Positions 1 to 8,854 of a stretch of 64,000 nucleotides of DNA are shown here, piece by piece (position 1 is the stretch's first letter; every line of letters starts with the position of its first letter). Source of the stretch: Prodigiosinella aquatilis (GTDB lineage: Bacteria; Pseudomonadota; Gammaproteobacteria; Enterobacterales; Enterobacteriaceae); assembly GCA_030388725.1 (NCBI GenBank), contig CP128857.1, forward strand, positions 1 to 64,000, in the 5' to 3' direction. The notes under the pieces were generated by a model, which had not been told where the DNA came from, did not search any database, and worked only from the letters and a program-made list of their open reading frames with translations. The position numbers and the translations under genes are program-made.

Positions 1-111
1 GGTACTACACCTCGAGTGGTTGCGAATGATCGTTACTAACCTTGGGTGAGGGATTCTACTCAAGTTTATGCTAATGACCAAATGTGTTGGATCGTCGTGT
101 AATTAAAGAAA

Positions 112-153
112 GATCTTTTTATTTAAAGATCTTCTTATTAGATCTCTTATTAG
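112..153 (+). repeat. oriC 13-mer repeats (DNA unwinding element)
   Basis: Three GATC-led 13-mers occur at 112-124, 128-140 and 141-153 (GATCTTTTTATTT, GATCTTCTTATTA, GATCTCTTATTAG). They correspond to the L, M and R 13-mers that DnaA melts at oriC. Confidence 0.92.
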
Positions 154-166
154 GATCGACATGTTC

Positions 167-175
167 TGTGGATAA
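167..175 (-). promoter_or_regulatory. DnaA box R1
   Basis: TGTGGATAA is the complement of the consensus DnaA box TTATCCACA. It lies 14 bp right of the last 13-mer, as box R1 does in E. coli. Confidence 0.93.
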
Positions 176-346
176 GGCATGATCCTTTAATGAGATCAAT
201 CGATTACTGTTGATCACTAGTTGTGAATGATCGGTGATCCCAGACAGTATAAGCTGGGATCTAAACCTCTAGTTATGCACAGATTAAAAAACAATCTAAC
301 GTTGTTATTGGGATAACTACGGGTTTTACCCTGCTTTTTAAGTGTT

Positions 347-355
347 TTATCCACA
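347..355 (+). promoter_or_regulatory. DnaA box R4
   Basis: A perfect TTATCCACA at the mioC-proximal end of the origin, in the position of the high-affinity box R4. Confidence 0.93.
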
Positions 356-376
356 GTTAACTGCTGTATAAATAAG

Positions 377-820
377 CTATCTGAGTAAATTAACCCATGA
401 TCCCAACCATTCTTCTGCGGGATCTTCCGGAATTTCATGTTGGGTTATGTCGATCATCAGGAGATCACCGATCCTTTTTGCGCCTCGATCCTGTAATAGA
501 TGATCAACGGTGATTATCGCACCGCAGAATGTGTCATATTCTTTACTGCCTATACCAATGGCACCAAAACGAACCTGGGACAGATCGGGTTTTTGTTCTT
601 CCAGTGCTTCAAACAGCGGCTGTAAGTTATCAGGGATATCACCTGCGCCATGAGTCGATGTGACAACCAACCACAAACCGTTGTCCGGAATTTCATTCAG
701 ATCAGGCCCATGTAGCATAACGGTGGAAAACCCCTTTTTTTTCAATAACTCTTCCAAATGTTCGGCTACATACTCCGCACTACCGAGTGTACTGCCGCTG
801 ATAAGGGTTATGTCAGTCAT
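377..820 (-). CDS. mioC: Flavodoxin-like protein MioC
   Basis: A 147-residue flavodoxin-fold FMN protein, the usual family length. MioC has been described as a cofactor for biotin synthase in vitro. The N-terminus carries the FMN phosphate-binding loop (SGSTLGSAEYVA, about residues 8-19), and a second FMN loop (TSTHGAGDIPDN) lies about 50 residues on. An upstream in-frame extension to 889 is open, but homology begins at the methionine at 820. The gene is read toward oriC, so its transcription enters the origin as in E. coli, where this can influence initiation. Confidence 0.93.
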   Translation of the reverse strand: MTDITLISGSTLGSAEYVAEHLEELLKKKGFSTVMLHGPDLNEIPDNGLWLVVTSTHGAGDIPDNLQPLFEALEEQKPDLSQVRFGAIGIGSKEYDTFCGAIITVDHLLQDRGAKRIGDLLMIDITQHEIPEDPAEEWLGSWVNLLR

Positions 821-880
821 ACATGATCTCACCTGATTAAAGACGAGACATTGTACGCTGTGATTTTTGTGGGATCTACC

Positions 881-889
881 TGTGGACAA
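881..889 (-). promoter_or_regulatory. DnaA-box-like site upstream of mioC
   Basis: TGTGGACAA differs by one base from the DnaA box complement TGTGGATAA and lies 61 bp upstream of the mioC start. The E. coli mioC promoter is DnaA-repressed through a box in a similar place; the role here is inferred. Confidence 0.55.
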
Positions 890-910
890 TCGGGGGATAA
901 GAATAAAGTA

Positions 911-1372
911 TCAAGGAGCAATGGTGCGCATGATCGGGTTCTGTAGTGAGATCAGTGTTTCTGTGGACTGAATTTCATCAATTGTTTGGATCTTGTTGAT
1001 AAGTACATGTTGTAAGGCGTCGATGGAACGGCACATGACCTTAATAAAGATACTGTAATGACCCGTGGTGTAATAAGCCTCTACCACTTCTTCCAGATTG
1101 TTCAGTTTTTCCAGTGCTGAAGGATAGTCTTTGGCACTTTTCAGAATAATGCCGATGAAACAGCACACATCGTACCCCAGCTGTTTAGGGTTCACATCAA
1201 GTCGGGTACCTATAATGATACCAGCCTGTTTCATCTTTTCTACTCGTACGTGAATGGTTCCCGGGCTGACGGCAAACTGCTTTGCCAGTTCGGCATAAGG
1301 TGTTCGGGCATTATCCATTAATACACTAAGAATGCCGCGATCAAGGTCATCAAGGGAATAAGTGTCGGCCAT
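911..1372 (-). CDS. asnC: Lrp/AsnC-family transcriptional regulator AsnC
   Basis: A 153-residue Lrp/AsnC regulator with an N-terminal winged helix-turn-helix (AELAKQFAVSPGTIHVRVEK, about residues 28-47) and a C-terminal ligand-sensing RAM domain. AsnC activates asnA in response to asparagine in E. coli. The methionine at 1372 was chosen because the E. coli protein aligns from there; an in-frame start at 1405 exists. Oddity: asnA, normally divergent between asnC and viaA, is missing; only 161 bp separate asnC from the viaA stop. The regulator has therefore lost its classical local target. It may still autoregulate or control mioC. Confidence 0.93.
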   Translation of the reverse strand: MADTYSLDDLDRGILSVLMDNARTPYAELAKQFAVSPGTIHVRVEKMKQAGIIIGTRLDVNPKQLGYDVCCFIGIILKSAKDYPSALEKLNNLEEVVEAYYTTGHYSIFIKVMCRSIDALQHVLINKIQTIDEIQSTETLISLQNPIMRTIAP

Positions 1373-1533
1373 GAAATAGACTCTTTGCTTACTGTTTGGG
1401 TGCATTTACTGCTTACAGTATGATTGATCAATGTTTATAGCGAATAATTTTTTTTTCGTTAAAGAAAGAGTGAGTCCATTAAACAATAAGCACAATAAAT
1501 GCTGAAACTTGTTTATAAGTAATAAGCAACGAA

Positions 1534-3009
1534 TTATTTTTTTTCATGATGGAAACGACGCAAAAGACGGCTTTTCAAGCCGGTATCGAAGCGCCAGATA
1601 TGATCGAATATCCGTAATATTCCGGGCTTGCCGTGATCGGACATAGCGACAGCGTGGAAACGGTGATGAAGTTGTTGTTGGCGATGTCTGACCTTATTGA
1701 TGACGTCGTCAGGCAGTCTCTGAGCAATAAAATCAGAAATAACGACGGCATCGGCATCCCGCCATGATGAATCGTTCATTTTATCCATTAGTGTTGTTAT
1801 ACAGTTCGTTAGATCAGTACCGCCGCGAAATGTTTGATTAAGAAAACGAATTGCCTGTTCAATTCCGTCTGCTGAAGTCAATTCATAACTTATTATCTCG
1901 TTAGAGAACAACATAATATAACAACGGCGATTATCCGCCAGAGCCACTCGCATCAAAGCCAGACAAAATGCTTTTGCGCAGCGTTCGTTAAATCCCCCCA
2001 TAGAACCAGAAGTATCGACACAGACGATAAATGGCCCTCGAGGTTGTTGTTCATTCTGTTGATGGGTTACGGGTCGTTCTACTGTTTTTTCACGCCAATT
2101 TTCGCCCTGCAGGCGATAGGTCAATAGTTGGTGTTCCATGAGTCGCCGGTAAAATTCGTATTCCAGTTCGTCGATACCCACGGTGGAGAGTTCGGTGGGT
2201 AATAGCCGCAGAATATCGTCGCTCTGATGAATACCGTTCACCTGTTCGGGCAGGGTGGCGAGTTCCCGAACCATCACTCGGAATTCCTCTTTTTGCGCAT
2301 CGTGACTCAGGATAGATTTGGTTTCCTGGCTGCGACCCAGTCTTTCCGCCAAACGTTGTAGTTCAGGCTGTTGTTTCAGGAAGTTGCCAATATCCAGCAG
2401 CGCTTTGAGATCGGTTTTTATCAGCTTACTGGCACTGAGATCCCACAACCGACCAGCGGCTGTTTCATTTTCAGCCAGAATGGGTTCTAGCGCTCCGCTC
2501 AGTGTTAAACGCCGCTGTAGTTCATCCAGCAGATTATCCCGTTCCTGTTCCATTATCTGCTGGTGCAGGGTCAGTGTTTGCAATGTCAGACTGACATGCC
2601 ATCGCTGCATAAATAAGGAGTGCAAACCACTGGTTATTTTTTGTTCAATCTGGCGTTCGGGTGTGTTAATCAGTTTATCTGCTGGAGAGAAAAACGGTGA
2701 ATCTACCGTGTTCAGCATAGACATTATTTTAGGTAGACTGGCTTGAAATGTCTGGCTGCTGGCTAACCGAGTGTTTTGATAACAATTGAACTCTTTTTCC
2801 AGATCTGGAGGCGTCTGAGTGCTGCGCAACCGTTGTTTGAGGTTATCCTTCCACATTGGAAGGTCGTTCAATAGTGCTTTTTTCAGACGAGGATACTTTT
2901 CGAAATACATCACAAACTGAGGCGTAGCCAGCAGTGTGGCAATGAGATCATCCAACAGATCGTTTTCATCAATGGACAATAGCATCTCTAAAGATTCCAG
3001 CGTCAGCAT
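1534..3009 (-). CDS. viaA: VWA-domain protein ViaA, RavA partner
   Basis: A 491-residue protein with a helical N-terminal region and a C-terminal von Willebrand factor A domain whose MIDAS motif DTSGSMG is intact near residue 333. ViaA stimulates the ATPase RavA; the pair acts with respiratory Fe-S complexes and affects aminoglycoside sensitivity in E. coli. It lies 5 bp downstream of ravA in one operon. Length is close to the E. coli protein (483). The chosen start MLTLESLE aligns with the family start. Confidence 0.94.
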   Translation of the reverse strand: MLTLESLEMLLSIDENDLLDDLIATLLATPQFVMYFEKYPRLKKALLNDLPMWKDNLKQRLRSTQTPPDLEKEFNCYQNTRLASSQTFQASLPKIMSMLNTVDSPFFSPADKLINTPERQIEQKITSGLHSLFMQRWHVSLTLQTLTLHQQIMEQERDNLLDELQRRLTLSGALEPILAENETAAGRLWDLSASKLIKTDLKALLDIGNFLKQQPELQRLAERLGRSQETKSILSHDAQKEEFRVMVRELATLPEQVNGIHQSDDILRLLPTELSTVGIDELEYEFYRRLMEHQLLTYRLQGENWREKTVERPVTHQQNEQQPRGPFIVCVDTSGSMGGFNERCAKAFCLALMRVALADNRRCYIMLFSNEIISYELTSADGIEQAIRFLNQTFRGGTDLTNCITTLMDKMNDSSWRDADAVVISDFIAQRLPDDVINKVRHRQQQLHHRFHAVAMSDHGKPGILRIFDHIWRFDTGLKSRLLRRFHHEKK

Positions 3010-3014
3010 TGTTT

Positions 3015-4511
3015 TTACTCCCGTTGTGACTGTTCTATCTGTTCATTGACCTGTTGCAGACTTTCTTCAATCTTTGCCAACCACTCTTTAGGGACAAACA
3101 AACAAGGTTGATGTCGTTCAAATAGTCGCCGTTGTTCCTGTAATTGAATTTTCAGCGTTTCGTATTCCTGAGCGATATCTTCCGGCAGAGTACAATTTAT
3201 TTTATCTGGTAGCGATAAAATTGAACTTTGTAAGCTGATATCCCTGATGATCAGATACTGATGTTCGTCCACCAGCATATCCAACGGCTGACTAAACCCT
3301 ACGTTATTCAGTTTACCGCGGATTTCGCCACCTTTTTGCAACCAACTGGTTAATTTTTCTCTGTCTATAATCACATGGGTTACGGTGTGATCCTTGATAA
3401 TCAACGGTTTTTGCAGTACCAACGTGAGTGTCGGCGTTGTTATGCTATCAGGTAGCGTGTAATGTGGTGTTCTGCCAAAGAAAGAACCTTGTTTTTCAAC
3501 TCTGAATGCCTGCAACTCACTCTGTTGTTGCTGGTATTGCTGACGCTTTGTATTTAATTGCTGCAACCGGAACAATAGTGTCCTTTGTTGATAGGATTGT
3601 TCAGTCATCAACAACTCTAACTGTTGCTCCACTAGATGGAGTGAGTCAAGATCGTGCCATAAACAGTCTTTTAGCAGGATGATATCCACAGATGTAATTG
3701 ATTCACGACCACTGAAAAAGGCACAGGCTTTCAACAGGCGAATTGCTTTTTTCCATCGCCGATCAGAGATATAAGGGGCGTTTTCCTGCGTTTCCAGTTG
3801 TTGGCGTAATTGGTAAATCAGCTCAAAACAAATCCCCGGTAAGGGGATGTTATCGATATCGGACTGCCATTGGTGGTATTCTTCATCGCTGACGCTAAGC
3901 CCAGTGCTGACCGGATTTTCGTTGTCATTACTGTTGCTGGTGAGTAATGCGAGGAAATTATGTTTGTCCTGCACCCGATCAAGCCACAGGCGGATGAGCA
4001 TGCGGTCATACAATGCTTCCAGGCTGTTGTCGGCTTCAGGTAATTCATTGGATGCGGTAACCAATAAACGCATAGGAATGGGATCTTCACTATTACCATT
4101 GCGAAAACGGCGTTCATTTATTGCTGTTAGTAAGGTGTTTAGAATGGCGGGGCCCGCTTTCCATATTTCATCCAGAAAGACGATTTCAGCTTCCGGCAGA
4201 TAACCGGTAGTCAAACGCTGATAGCGTCCTTCATCTTTCAATGCCTGAATAGATAGCGGACCGAATACTTCTTCTGGTGTAGAGAAGCGAGTCATCAGAT
4301 ATTCAAAGGCAATAGCGTGTTTAAAGGCATATTTAAGACGCCTGGCTATCAGACTCTTTGCTATCCCGGGAGGGCCTAATAAAAAGACGCTCTCGCCGCT
4401 TAGCGCAGCCAGAAGGCATAGACGAATGGCGTGCTGCCGTTCATAAAGACCGTGTTCAAGGGCGTGGCTGAGTCGAGCAATTCTGTCAGCCAGTGCTGTG
4501 GGCTGTATCAT
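3015..4511 (-). CDS. ravA: MoxR-family AAA+ ATPase RavA
   Basis: A 498-residue MoxR-type AAA+ ATPase. It shows Walker A GPPGIAKS (about residue 45), Walker B IVFLDEI (about 110) and the long C-terminal insertion (LARA-type) region that in E. coli contacts the inducible lysine decarboxylase LdcI. RavA works with ViaA as a chaperone-like complex. The methionine at 4511 gives exactly the E. coli length; an in-frame methionine at 4553 lacks homology. It is the first gene of ravA-viaA and is divergent from kup. Confidence 0.94.
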   Translation of the reverse strand: MIQPTALADRIARLSHALEHGLYERQHAIRLCLLAALSGESVFLLGPPGIAKSLIARRLKYAFKHAIAFEYLMTRFSTPEEVFGPLSIQALKDEGRYQRLTTGYLPEAEIVFLDEIWKAGPAILNTLLTAINERRFRNGNSEDPIPMRLLVTASNELPEADNSLEALYDRMLIRLWLDRVQDKHNFLALLTSNSNDNENPVSTGLSVSDEEYHQWQSDIDNIPLPGICFELIYQLRQQLETQENAPYISDRRWKKAIRLLKACAFFSGRESITSVDIILLKDCLWHDLDSLHLVEQQLELLMTEQSYQQRTLLFRLQQLNTKRQQYQQQQSELQAFRVEKQGSFFGRTPHYTLPDSITTPTLTLVLQKPLIIKDHTVTHVIIDREKLTSWLQKGGEIRGKLNNVGFSQPLDMLVDEHQYLIIRDISLQSSILSLPDKINCTLPEDIAQEYETLKIQLQEQRRLFERHQPCLFVPKEWLAKIEESLQQVNEQIEQSQRE

Positions 4512-4768
4512 AATTAATCCATCGTTCCCGTGTGTTGCAGCCAGGAAGTGCAAAAATAAACGTCAAAAGACTACTTTTTACTCATACTCTGTTTGTTGAT
4601 TATTGGCACTGTTAGTGATGTTAATCAATAAAGGTTCCTTACCAAATAGGCAAACGGTAATTTAAAAAATAGGTTTTTGCGGCGATTTGTGCATACTGTG
4701 CGTTTTCGGGCTAGTGCAACCAGGAATGGTCCGATTCGTTAATAAATTAATAACAGAAGACAAGGTTT

Positions 4769-6637
4769 ATGAGTTCTGAACATAAACGTTCACTTCCGGC
4801 AATAACGCTGGCTGCGATTGGGGTGGTCTATGGTGATATTGGTACCAGCCCTCTGTATACGCTTCGAGAGTGTCTGTCCGGACAATTTGGTTTTGGGGTC
4901 GAACCTGATTCCGTATTCGGTTTTCTCTCTCTGATTTTTTGGCTTTTGATTCTGGTCGTGTCCCTGAAATATCTCACCTATGTGATGCGTGCGGATAATG
5001 CGGGTGAAGGTGGCATACTGACGTTAATGTCTCTCGCCGGGCGAAACACATCAGATCGAATGACCTCTGTGCTAGTGATCATGGGCTTGATCGGTGGCAG
5101 TTTTTTTTATGGAGAGGTTGTTATTACACCGGCTATTTCAGTGCTGTCAGCGATTGAAGGTCTGGATATTGCTGCCCCTTCTCTGGATTCTTACATTATC
5201 CCCATTTCCGTTGTTGTACTGACGTTGTTGTTTATGATTCAGAAACATGGAACAGGAAGCGTGGGAAAATTGTTTGCCCCAGTGATGTTACTGTGGTTTT
5301 TGTCTCTGGGAATTCTTGGTGCCCGCGGTGTTATCGCCAATCCGGAAGTGTTACAGGCGCTGAATCCTAAATGGGCGATTAACTTTTTTATTGAATATAA
5401 GTTGGTGGCTTTTTTCGCGCTTGGTGCCGTGGTACTTGCTATTACCGGGGTGGAAGCTCTTTATGCCGATATGGGGCACTTTGGTAAATTACCCATTCGA
5501 ATTGCCTGGTTTTCGGCGGTGCTGCCTTCACTAGTGTTGAATTATTTCGGGCAAGGGGCGTTACTGCTGAAAGACCCTGATGCCATCAAAAACCCATTTT
5601 TCCTTCTGGCACCTGACTGGGCATTGATACCGTTATTGATTCTGGCAACCTTGGCAACCATCATTGCATCTCAGGCAGTTATTTCCGGCGTGTTTTCCTT
5701 AACTCGTCAGGCGGTTCGACTTGGCTATTTACCACCAATGCGTATTGTTCATACCTCTGACATGGAATCCGGGCAGATTTATATTCCGGCAGTTAACTGG
5801 TTGTTATATATCGCTGTGGTCATTGTGATTGTCAGCTTTGAACACTCCAGTAATCTGGCGGCCGCATATGGTATCGCGGTGACGGGTACGATGGTGTTGA
5901 CCAGTATTCTTTCCTGTACCGTGGCAATCAAAAACTGGCACTGGTATCGCTATCTGGTGTGGTTGTTACTTGTCGTATTATTGATGATCGATTTGCCTAT
6001 GTTCCTGGCTAATATGAGCAAGATTATTTCCGGTGGCTGGCTACCTCTGACGTTGGGATTGGTGATGTTTATCATCATGACGACCTGGAAAAGCGAACGC
6101 TTTGGCTTGTTGCGTCGTATTCATGAGCATGGAAACTCACTGGATGCGATGATTGTTTCACTGGAGAAGAATCCGCCAGTGCGCGTGCCAGGAACCGCTG
6201 TCTATCTCTCCCGCGCTACTCATGTGATTCCTTTTGCACTGTTGCATAACCTGAAACATAACAAGATATTGCATGAACGCGTAGTATTGATGACCATCAG
6301 GACGGAAGATGCGCCTTATGTACATAATGCCAAACGGGTATCAGTGGAGCAGCTGTCCGCCTCATTCTGGCGTGTGATTGCCAGTTACGGTTGGCGTGAA
6401 ACACCTAATGTGGAAGAGGTCTTCCACCGTTGCTGGCAAGATGGCTTAACCTGTCAAATGATGGAAACCACTTTTTTCCTGTCTAATGAATCGTTGAGTA
6501 TGGGGAAACGTCCATGGTATCTGCGCTTGCGTGGTAAATTGTTCATGATGCTGAGCCGTAATGCGCTACGCGCTGCTGATCAGTTTGAAATACCACCTAA
6601 CCGATTGATTGAATTGGGTATTCAGGTGGAAATATGA
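4769..6637 (+). CDS. kup: Low-affinity K+ transporter Kup
   Basis: A 622-residue inner-membrane potassium/proton symporter of the KUP/HAK/KT family, the same length as E. coli Kup. The N-terminus has the family signature GVVYGDIGTSPLYT (about residues 18-31), followed by about twelve hydrophobic segments to residue 440 and a soluble C-terminal domain. It takes up K+ mainly under hyperosmotic, low-pH conditions. It is monocistronic, with a terminator 48 bp downstream. Confidence 0.96.
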   Translation: MSSEHKRSLPAITLAAIGVVYGDIGTSPLYTLRECLSGQFGFGVEPDSVFGFLSLIFWLLILVVSLKYLTYVMRADNAGEGGILTLMSLAGRNTSDRMTSVLVIMGLIGGSFFYGEVVITPAISVLSAIEGLDIAAPSLDSYIIPISVVVLTLLFMIQKHGTGSVGKLFAPVMLLWFLSLGILGARGVIANPEVLQALNPKWAINFFIEYKLVAFFALGAVVLAITGVEALYADMGHFGKLPIRIAWFSAVLPSLVLNYFGQGALLLKDPDAIKNPFFLLAPDWALIPLLILATLATIIASQAVISGVFSLTRQAVRLGYLPPMRIVHTSDMESGQIYIPAVNWLLYIAVVIVIVSFEHSSNLAAAYGIAVTGTMVLTSILSCTVAIKNWHWYRYLVWLLLVVLLMIDLPMFLANMSKIISGGWLPLTLGLVMFIIMTTWKSERFGLLRRIHEHGNSLDAMIVSLEKNPPVRVPGTAVYLSRATHVIPFALLHNLKHNKILHERVVLMTIRTEDAPYVHNAKRVSVEQLSASFWRVIASYGWRETPNVEEVFHRCWQDGLTCQMMETTFFLSNESLSMGKRPWYLRLRGKLFMMLSRNALRAADQFEIPPNRLIELGIQVEI

Positions 6638-6684
6638 TAAGTAAGTCGAACGTAAAAATGATGTGAATACACCCTATCTGTGCG

Positions 6685-6713
6685 AACCGTGCCATCCCCG
6701 GCACGGTTATTTT
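6685..6713 (+). terminator. kup Rho-independent terminator
   Basis: A perfect 9-bp stem AACCGTGCC/GGCACGGTT with a 6-nt loop is followed by ATTTTATT, 48 bp after the kup stop. Confidence 0.85.
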
Positions 6714-6807
6714 ATTAATCCATAATTATCAGTCTTACTGCTTACCAGACGATTAACGCATCACTTTTCATATTCAGACGCTACAGTTCTTACTTTTGTT
6801 GAACAAG

Positions 6808-6819
6808 CGAAACGTTTCG
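6808..6819. promoter_or_regulatory. RbsR operator, distal
   Basis: The perfect 12-bp palindrome CGAAACGTTTCG matches the core of the RbsR/LacI-type operator. Its centre lies 79 bp upstream of the centre of the second operator at 6885-6900, a spacing that could permit looping. A TCACA half-site just downstream (about 6827-6832) may be part of a CRP site. Confidence 0.75.
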
Positions 6820-6848
6820 ATGATGATCACATTTTGATAATATTATCG

Positions 6849-6876
6849 TTGCCTTCTTGCGATGTTTTTTTACACT
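6849..6876 (+). promoter_or_regulatory. rbs operon promoter
   Basis: Candidate -35 TTGCCT (6849-6854) and -10 TACACT (6871-6876) are separated by 16 bp. The predicted start point near 6883 falls against the proximal RbsR operator, which explains repression without ribose. Confidence 0.6.
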
Positions 6877-6884
6877 ATCCTGAA

Positions 6885-6900
6885 AGCGAAACGTTTCGCT
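6885..6900. promoter_or_regulatory. RbsR operator, proximal
   Basis: The perfect 16-bp palindrome AGCGAAACGTTTCGCT is essentially the E. coli RbsR operator. It lies 14 bp before the rbsD start codon. Confidence 0.85.
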
Positions 6901-6914
6901 GTTAGGATGAGAAT

Positions 6915-7334
6915 ATGAAAAAAGGTGCGTTGCTAAATTCCGAAGTTTCTTCTGTGATTTCCCGGCTTGGGCATACCGATCAAATTGTGATTGGGGACGC
7001 GGGTTTACCCATTCCGGAAATAACGACCCGTATCGATCTGGCATTAACCCACAATGTACCTACTTTTTTGCAGATACTTGAAGTGGTAACAACAGAGATG
7101 CAGGTTGAGGCAGCCATTCTGGCCGAAGAAATTATCGAGAAAAATCCACAACTCCATGACGCATTGCTTAATCATTTAAAACAACTTGAGCTACACCAGG
7201 GAAACTTAATTTCATTGCATTACATAAGCCATGAAGATTTTAAAAAACAAAGTGGAAAAAGCCGGGCTATCATTCGCAGCGGAGAGTGCTCTCCCTATGC
7301 GAATGTGATCCTTTGTGCTGGCGTAACGTTCTGA
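6915..7334 (+). CDS. rbsD: D-ribose pyranase RbsD
   Basis: A 139-residue cytoplasmic mutarotase that converts beta-pyranose to beta-furanose ribose, the form used by ribokinase. Length equals E. coli RbsD. Conserved family segments are visible, including SRLGHTDQIV with the catalytic histidine (about residue 20), DAGLPIP (about residues 28-34) and the C-terminal SGECSPYANVILCAGVTF. It is the first gene of rbsDACBKR, preceded by a GGATGAG-type ribosome binding site overlapping the end of the operator region. Confidence 0.96.
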   Translation: MKKGALLNSEVSSVISRLGHTDQIVIGDAGLPIPEITTRIDLALTHNVPTFLQILEVVTTEMQVEAAILAEEIIEKNPQLHDALLNHLKQLELHQGNLISLHYISHEDFKKQSGKSRAIIRSGECSPYANVILCAGVTF

Positions 7335-7341
7335 GGCATAG

Positions 7342-8847
7342 ATGGAACCTTTACTGCAATTGCAAGGCATCACCAAAACCTTCCCCGGTGTGAAGGCACT
7401 CTCAGGCGCAGCCCTGAATGTCTATCCCGGTAAAGTAATGGCGTTGGTGGGAGAAAATGGCGCCGGTAAGTCCACCATGATGAAAGTACTGACCGGTATC
7501 TATCGTAAAGATGCGGGTAGTATTCATTTTCTGGGCAAGGAGGTGGATTTCAGCGGCCCTAAAGCATCTCAGGAAGCGGGTATAGGGATTATTCATCAGG
7601 AGTTAAACCTGATTCCTCAACTGACGATTGCAGAAAATATTTTTTTGGGTCGTGAATTTACTAATCGTTTTGGTCGTATCGACTGGGCGCAGATGTACGC
7701 TGAGGCAAATAAACTGCTTCAGCGTCTTAATCTGCGTTATGACAGCCGTCGTCTGGTGGGAGATCTCTCCATTGGTGAGCAACAAATGGTGGAGATTGCC
7801 AAGGTATTAAGCTTCGAATCCAAAGTCATCATTATGGATGAACCGACCGATGCGTTGACGGATACTGAAACGGCCTCGCTGTTCAAAGTGATTAAAGAGC
7901 TTCAGTCCCATGGTTGCGGCATTGTTTACATCTCTCATCGCCTGAAAGAAATCTTTGAAATCTGCGACGACGTCACGGTATTCCGTGACGGTCAGTTTAT
8001 CGGGGAGAGCCCGGTCAATGATTTACAGGAAGACGCTCTTATCGAAATGATGGTGGGCCGCAAGTTGGAAGATCAATATCCTCGGCTTGATCAGGCACCC
8101 GGTGACGTGCGCTTGCAGGTGACTGAGCTTTCTGGTCCCGGCGCAAAAAATGTAAGCTTTTCGCTGCGTAAAGGTGAAATTCTTGGTGTAGCGGGATTGA
8201 TGGGTGCCGGCCGTACCGAGTTGATGAAAATTCTTTATGGCGCATTACCCCGTACCCACGGTTCTGTGTTCCTTGATGGGCGTGAAATTATTACCCATTC
8301 GCCACAAGATGGGTTGGTAAATGGGATCGTCTACATTTCTGAAGACCGCAAACGTGATGGTTTGGTGTTAGGCATGTCGGTGAAAGAGAATATGTCGTTG
8401 ACGGCATTACGTTACTTTAGCCGAAAAGGTGGTTCACTCAAGCATGCCGAGGAACAACAGGCGGTCAGTGATTTTATCCGGATGTTCAATATTCGTACGC
8501 CGACAATGGAGCAGACTATCGGTCTGTTGTCCGGTGGTAACCAGCAGAAGGTCGCCATTGCCCGTGGTTTGATGACGCGACCGAAAATCTTGATCCTTGA
8601 TGAACCAACCCGCGGTGTGGATGTTGGGGCAAAGAAGGAGATCTATCAGCTAATCAATCAATTCAAACAAGAAGGGCTGAGTATCATTCTGGTGTCATCG
8701 GAAATGCCTGAAATTTTAGGTATTAGCGATCGCATTATTGTTATGCATGAAGGCTGCCTGAGCGGTGAATTCCCGATTGAGCAAGCTACCCAGGAAACGC
8801 TGATGGCTGCGGCTGTTGGTAAGCAATACGGCGCAAAGCAGGAGTAA
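7342..8847 (+). CDS. rbsA: Ribose ABC transporter ATPase RbsA
   Basis: A 501-residue ATPase with two tandem nucleotide-binding halves, typical of carbohydrate CUT2 transporters. The first half has Walker A GENGAGKS (about residues 37-44), signature LSIGEQQ and Walker B VIIMDEP. The second half has the degenerate P-loop GLMGAGRTE and a signature LSGGNQQK, as usual for CUT2 family members. It powers ribose import through RbsC from RbsB. Eight bases separate it from rbsD. Confidence 0.96.
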   Translation: MEPLLQLQGITKTFPGVKALSGAALNVYPGKVMALVGENGAGKSTMMKVLTGIYRKDAGSIHFLGKEVDFSGPKASQEAGIGIIHQELNLIPQLTIAENIFLGREFTNRFGRIDWAQMYAEANKLLQRLNLRYDSRRLVGDLSIGEQQMVEIAKVLSFESKVIIMDEPTDALTDTETASLFKVIKELQSHGCGIVYISHRLKEIFEICDDVTVFRDGQFIGESPVNDLQEDALIEMMVGRKLEDQYPRLDQAPGDVRLQVTELSGPGAKNVSFSLRKGEILGVAGLMGAGRTELMKILYGALPRTHGSVFLDGREIITHSPQDGLVNGIVYISEDRKRDGLVLGMSVKENMSLTALRYFSRKGGSLKHAEEQQAVSDFIRMFNIRTPTMEQTIGLLSGGNQQKVAIARGLMTRPKILILDEPTRGVDVGAKKEIYQLINQFKQEGLSIILVSSEMPEILGISDRIIVMHEGCLSGEFPIEQATQETLMAAAVGKQYGAKQE

Positions 8848-8854
8848 ATCACAT

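Larger units (their letters stand above)
105..360. other. oriC: Chromosomal replication origin oriC
   Basis: This AT-rich, GATC-dense region next to mioC matches the layout of E. coli oriC. Three GATC-led 13-mers (112-153) form the unwinding element. DnaA boxes follow: R1 TGTGGATAA (167-175), an R3-like TTGGGATAA (308-316), an R2-like TTATGCACA (273-281; E. coli has TTATACACA) and R4 TTATCCACA (347-355). Numerous GATC sites would bind SeqA and Dam. mnmG should lie just left of position 1. Everything named is read directly; origin function is inferred from the conserved layout. Confidence 0.95.
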
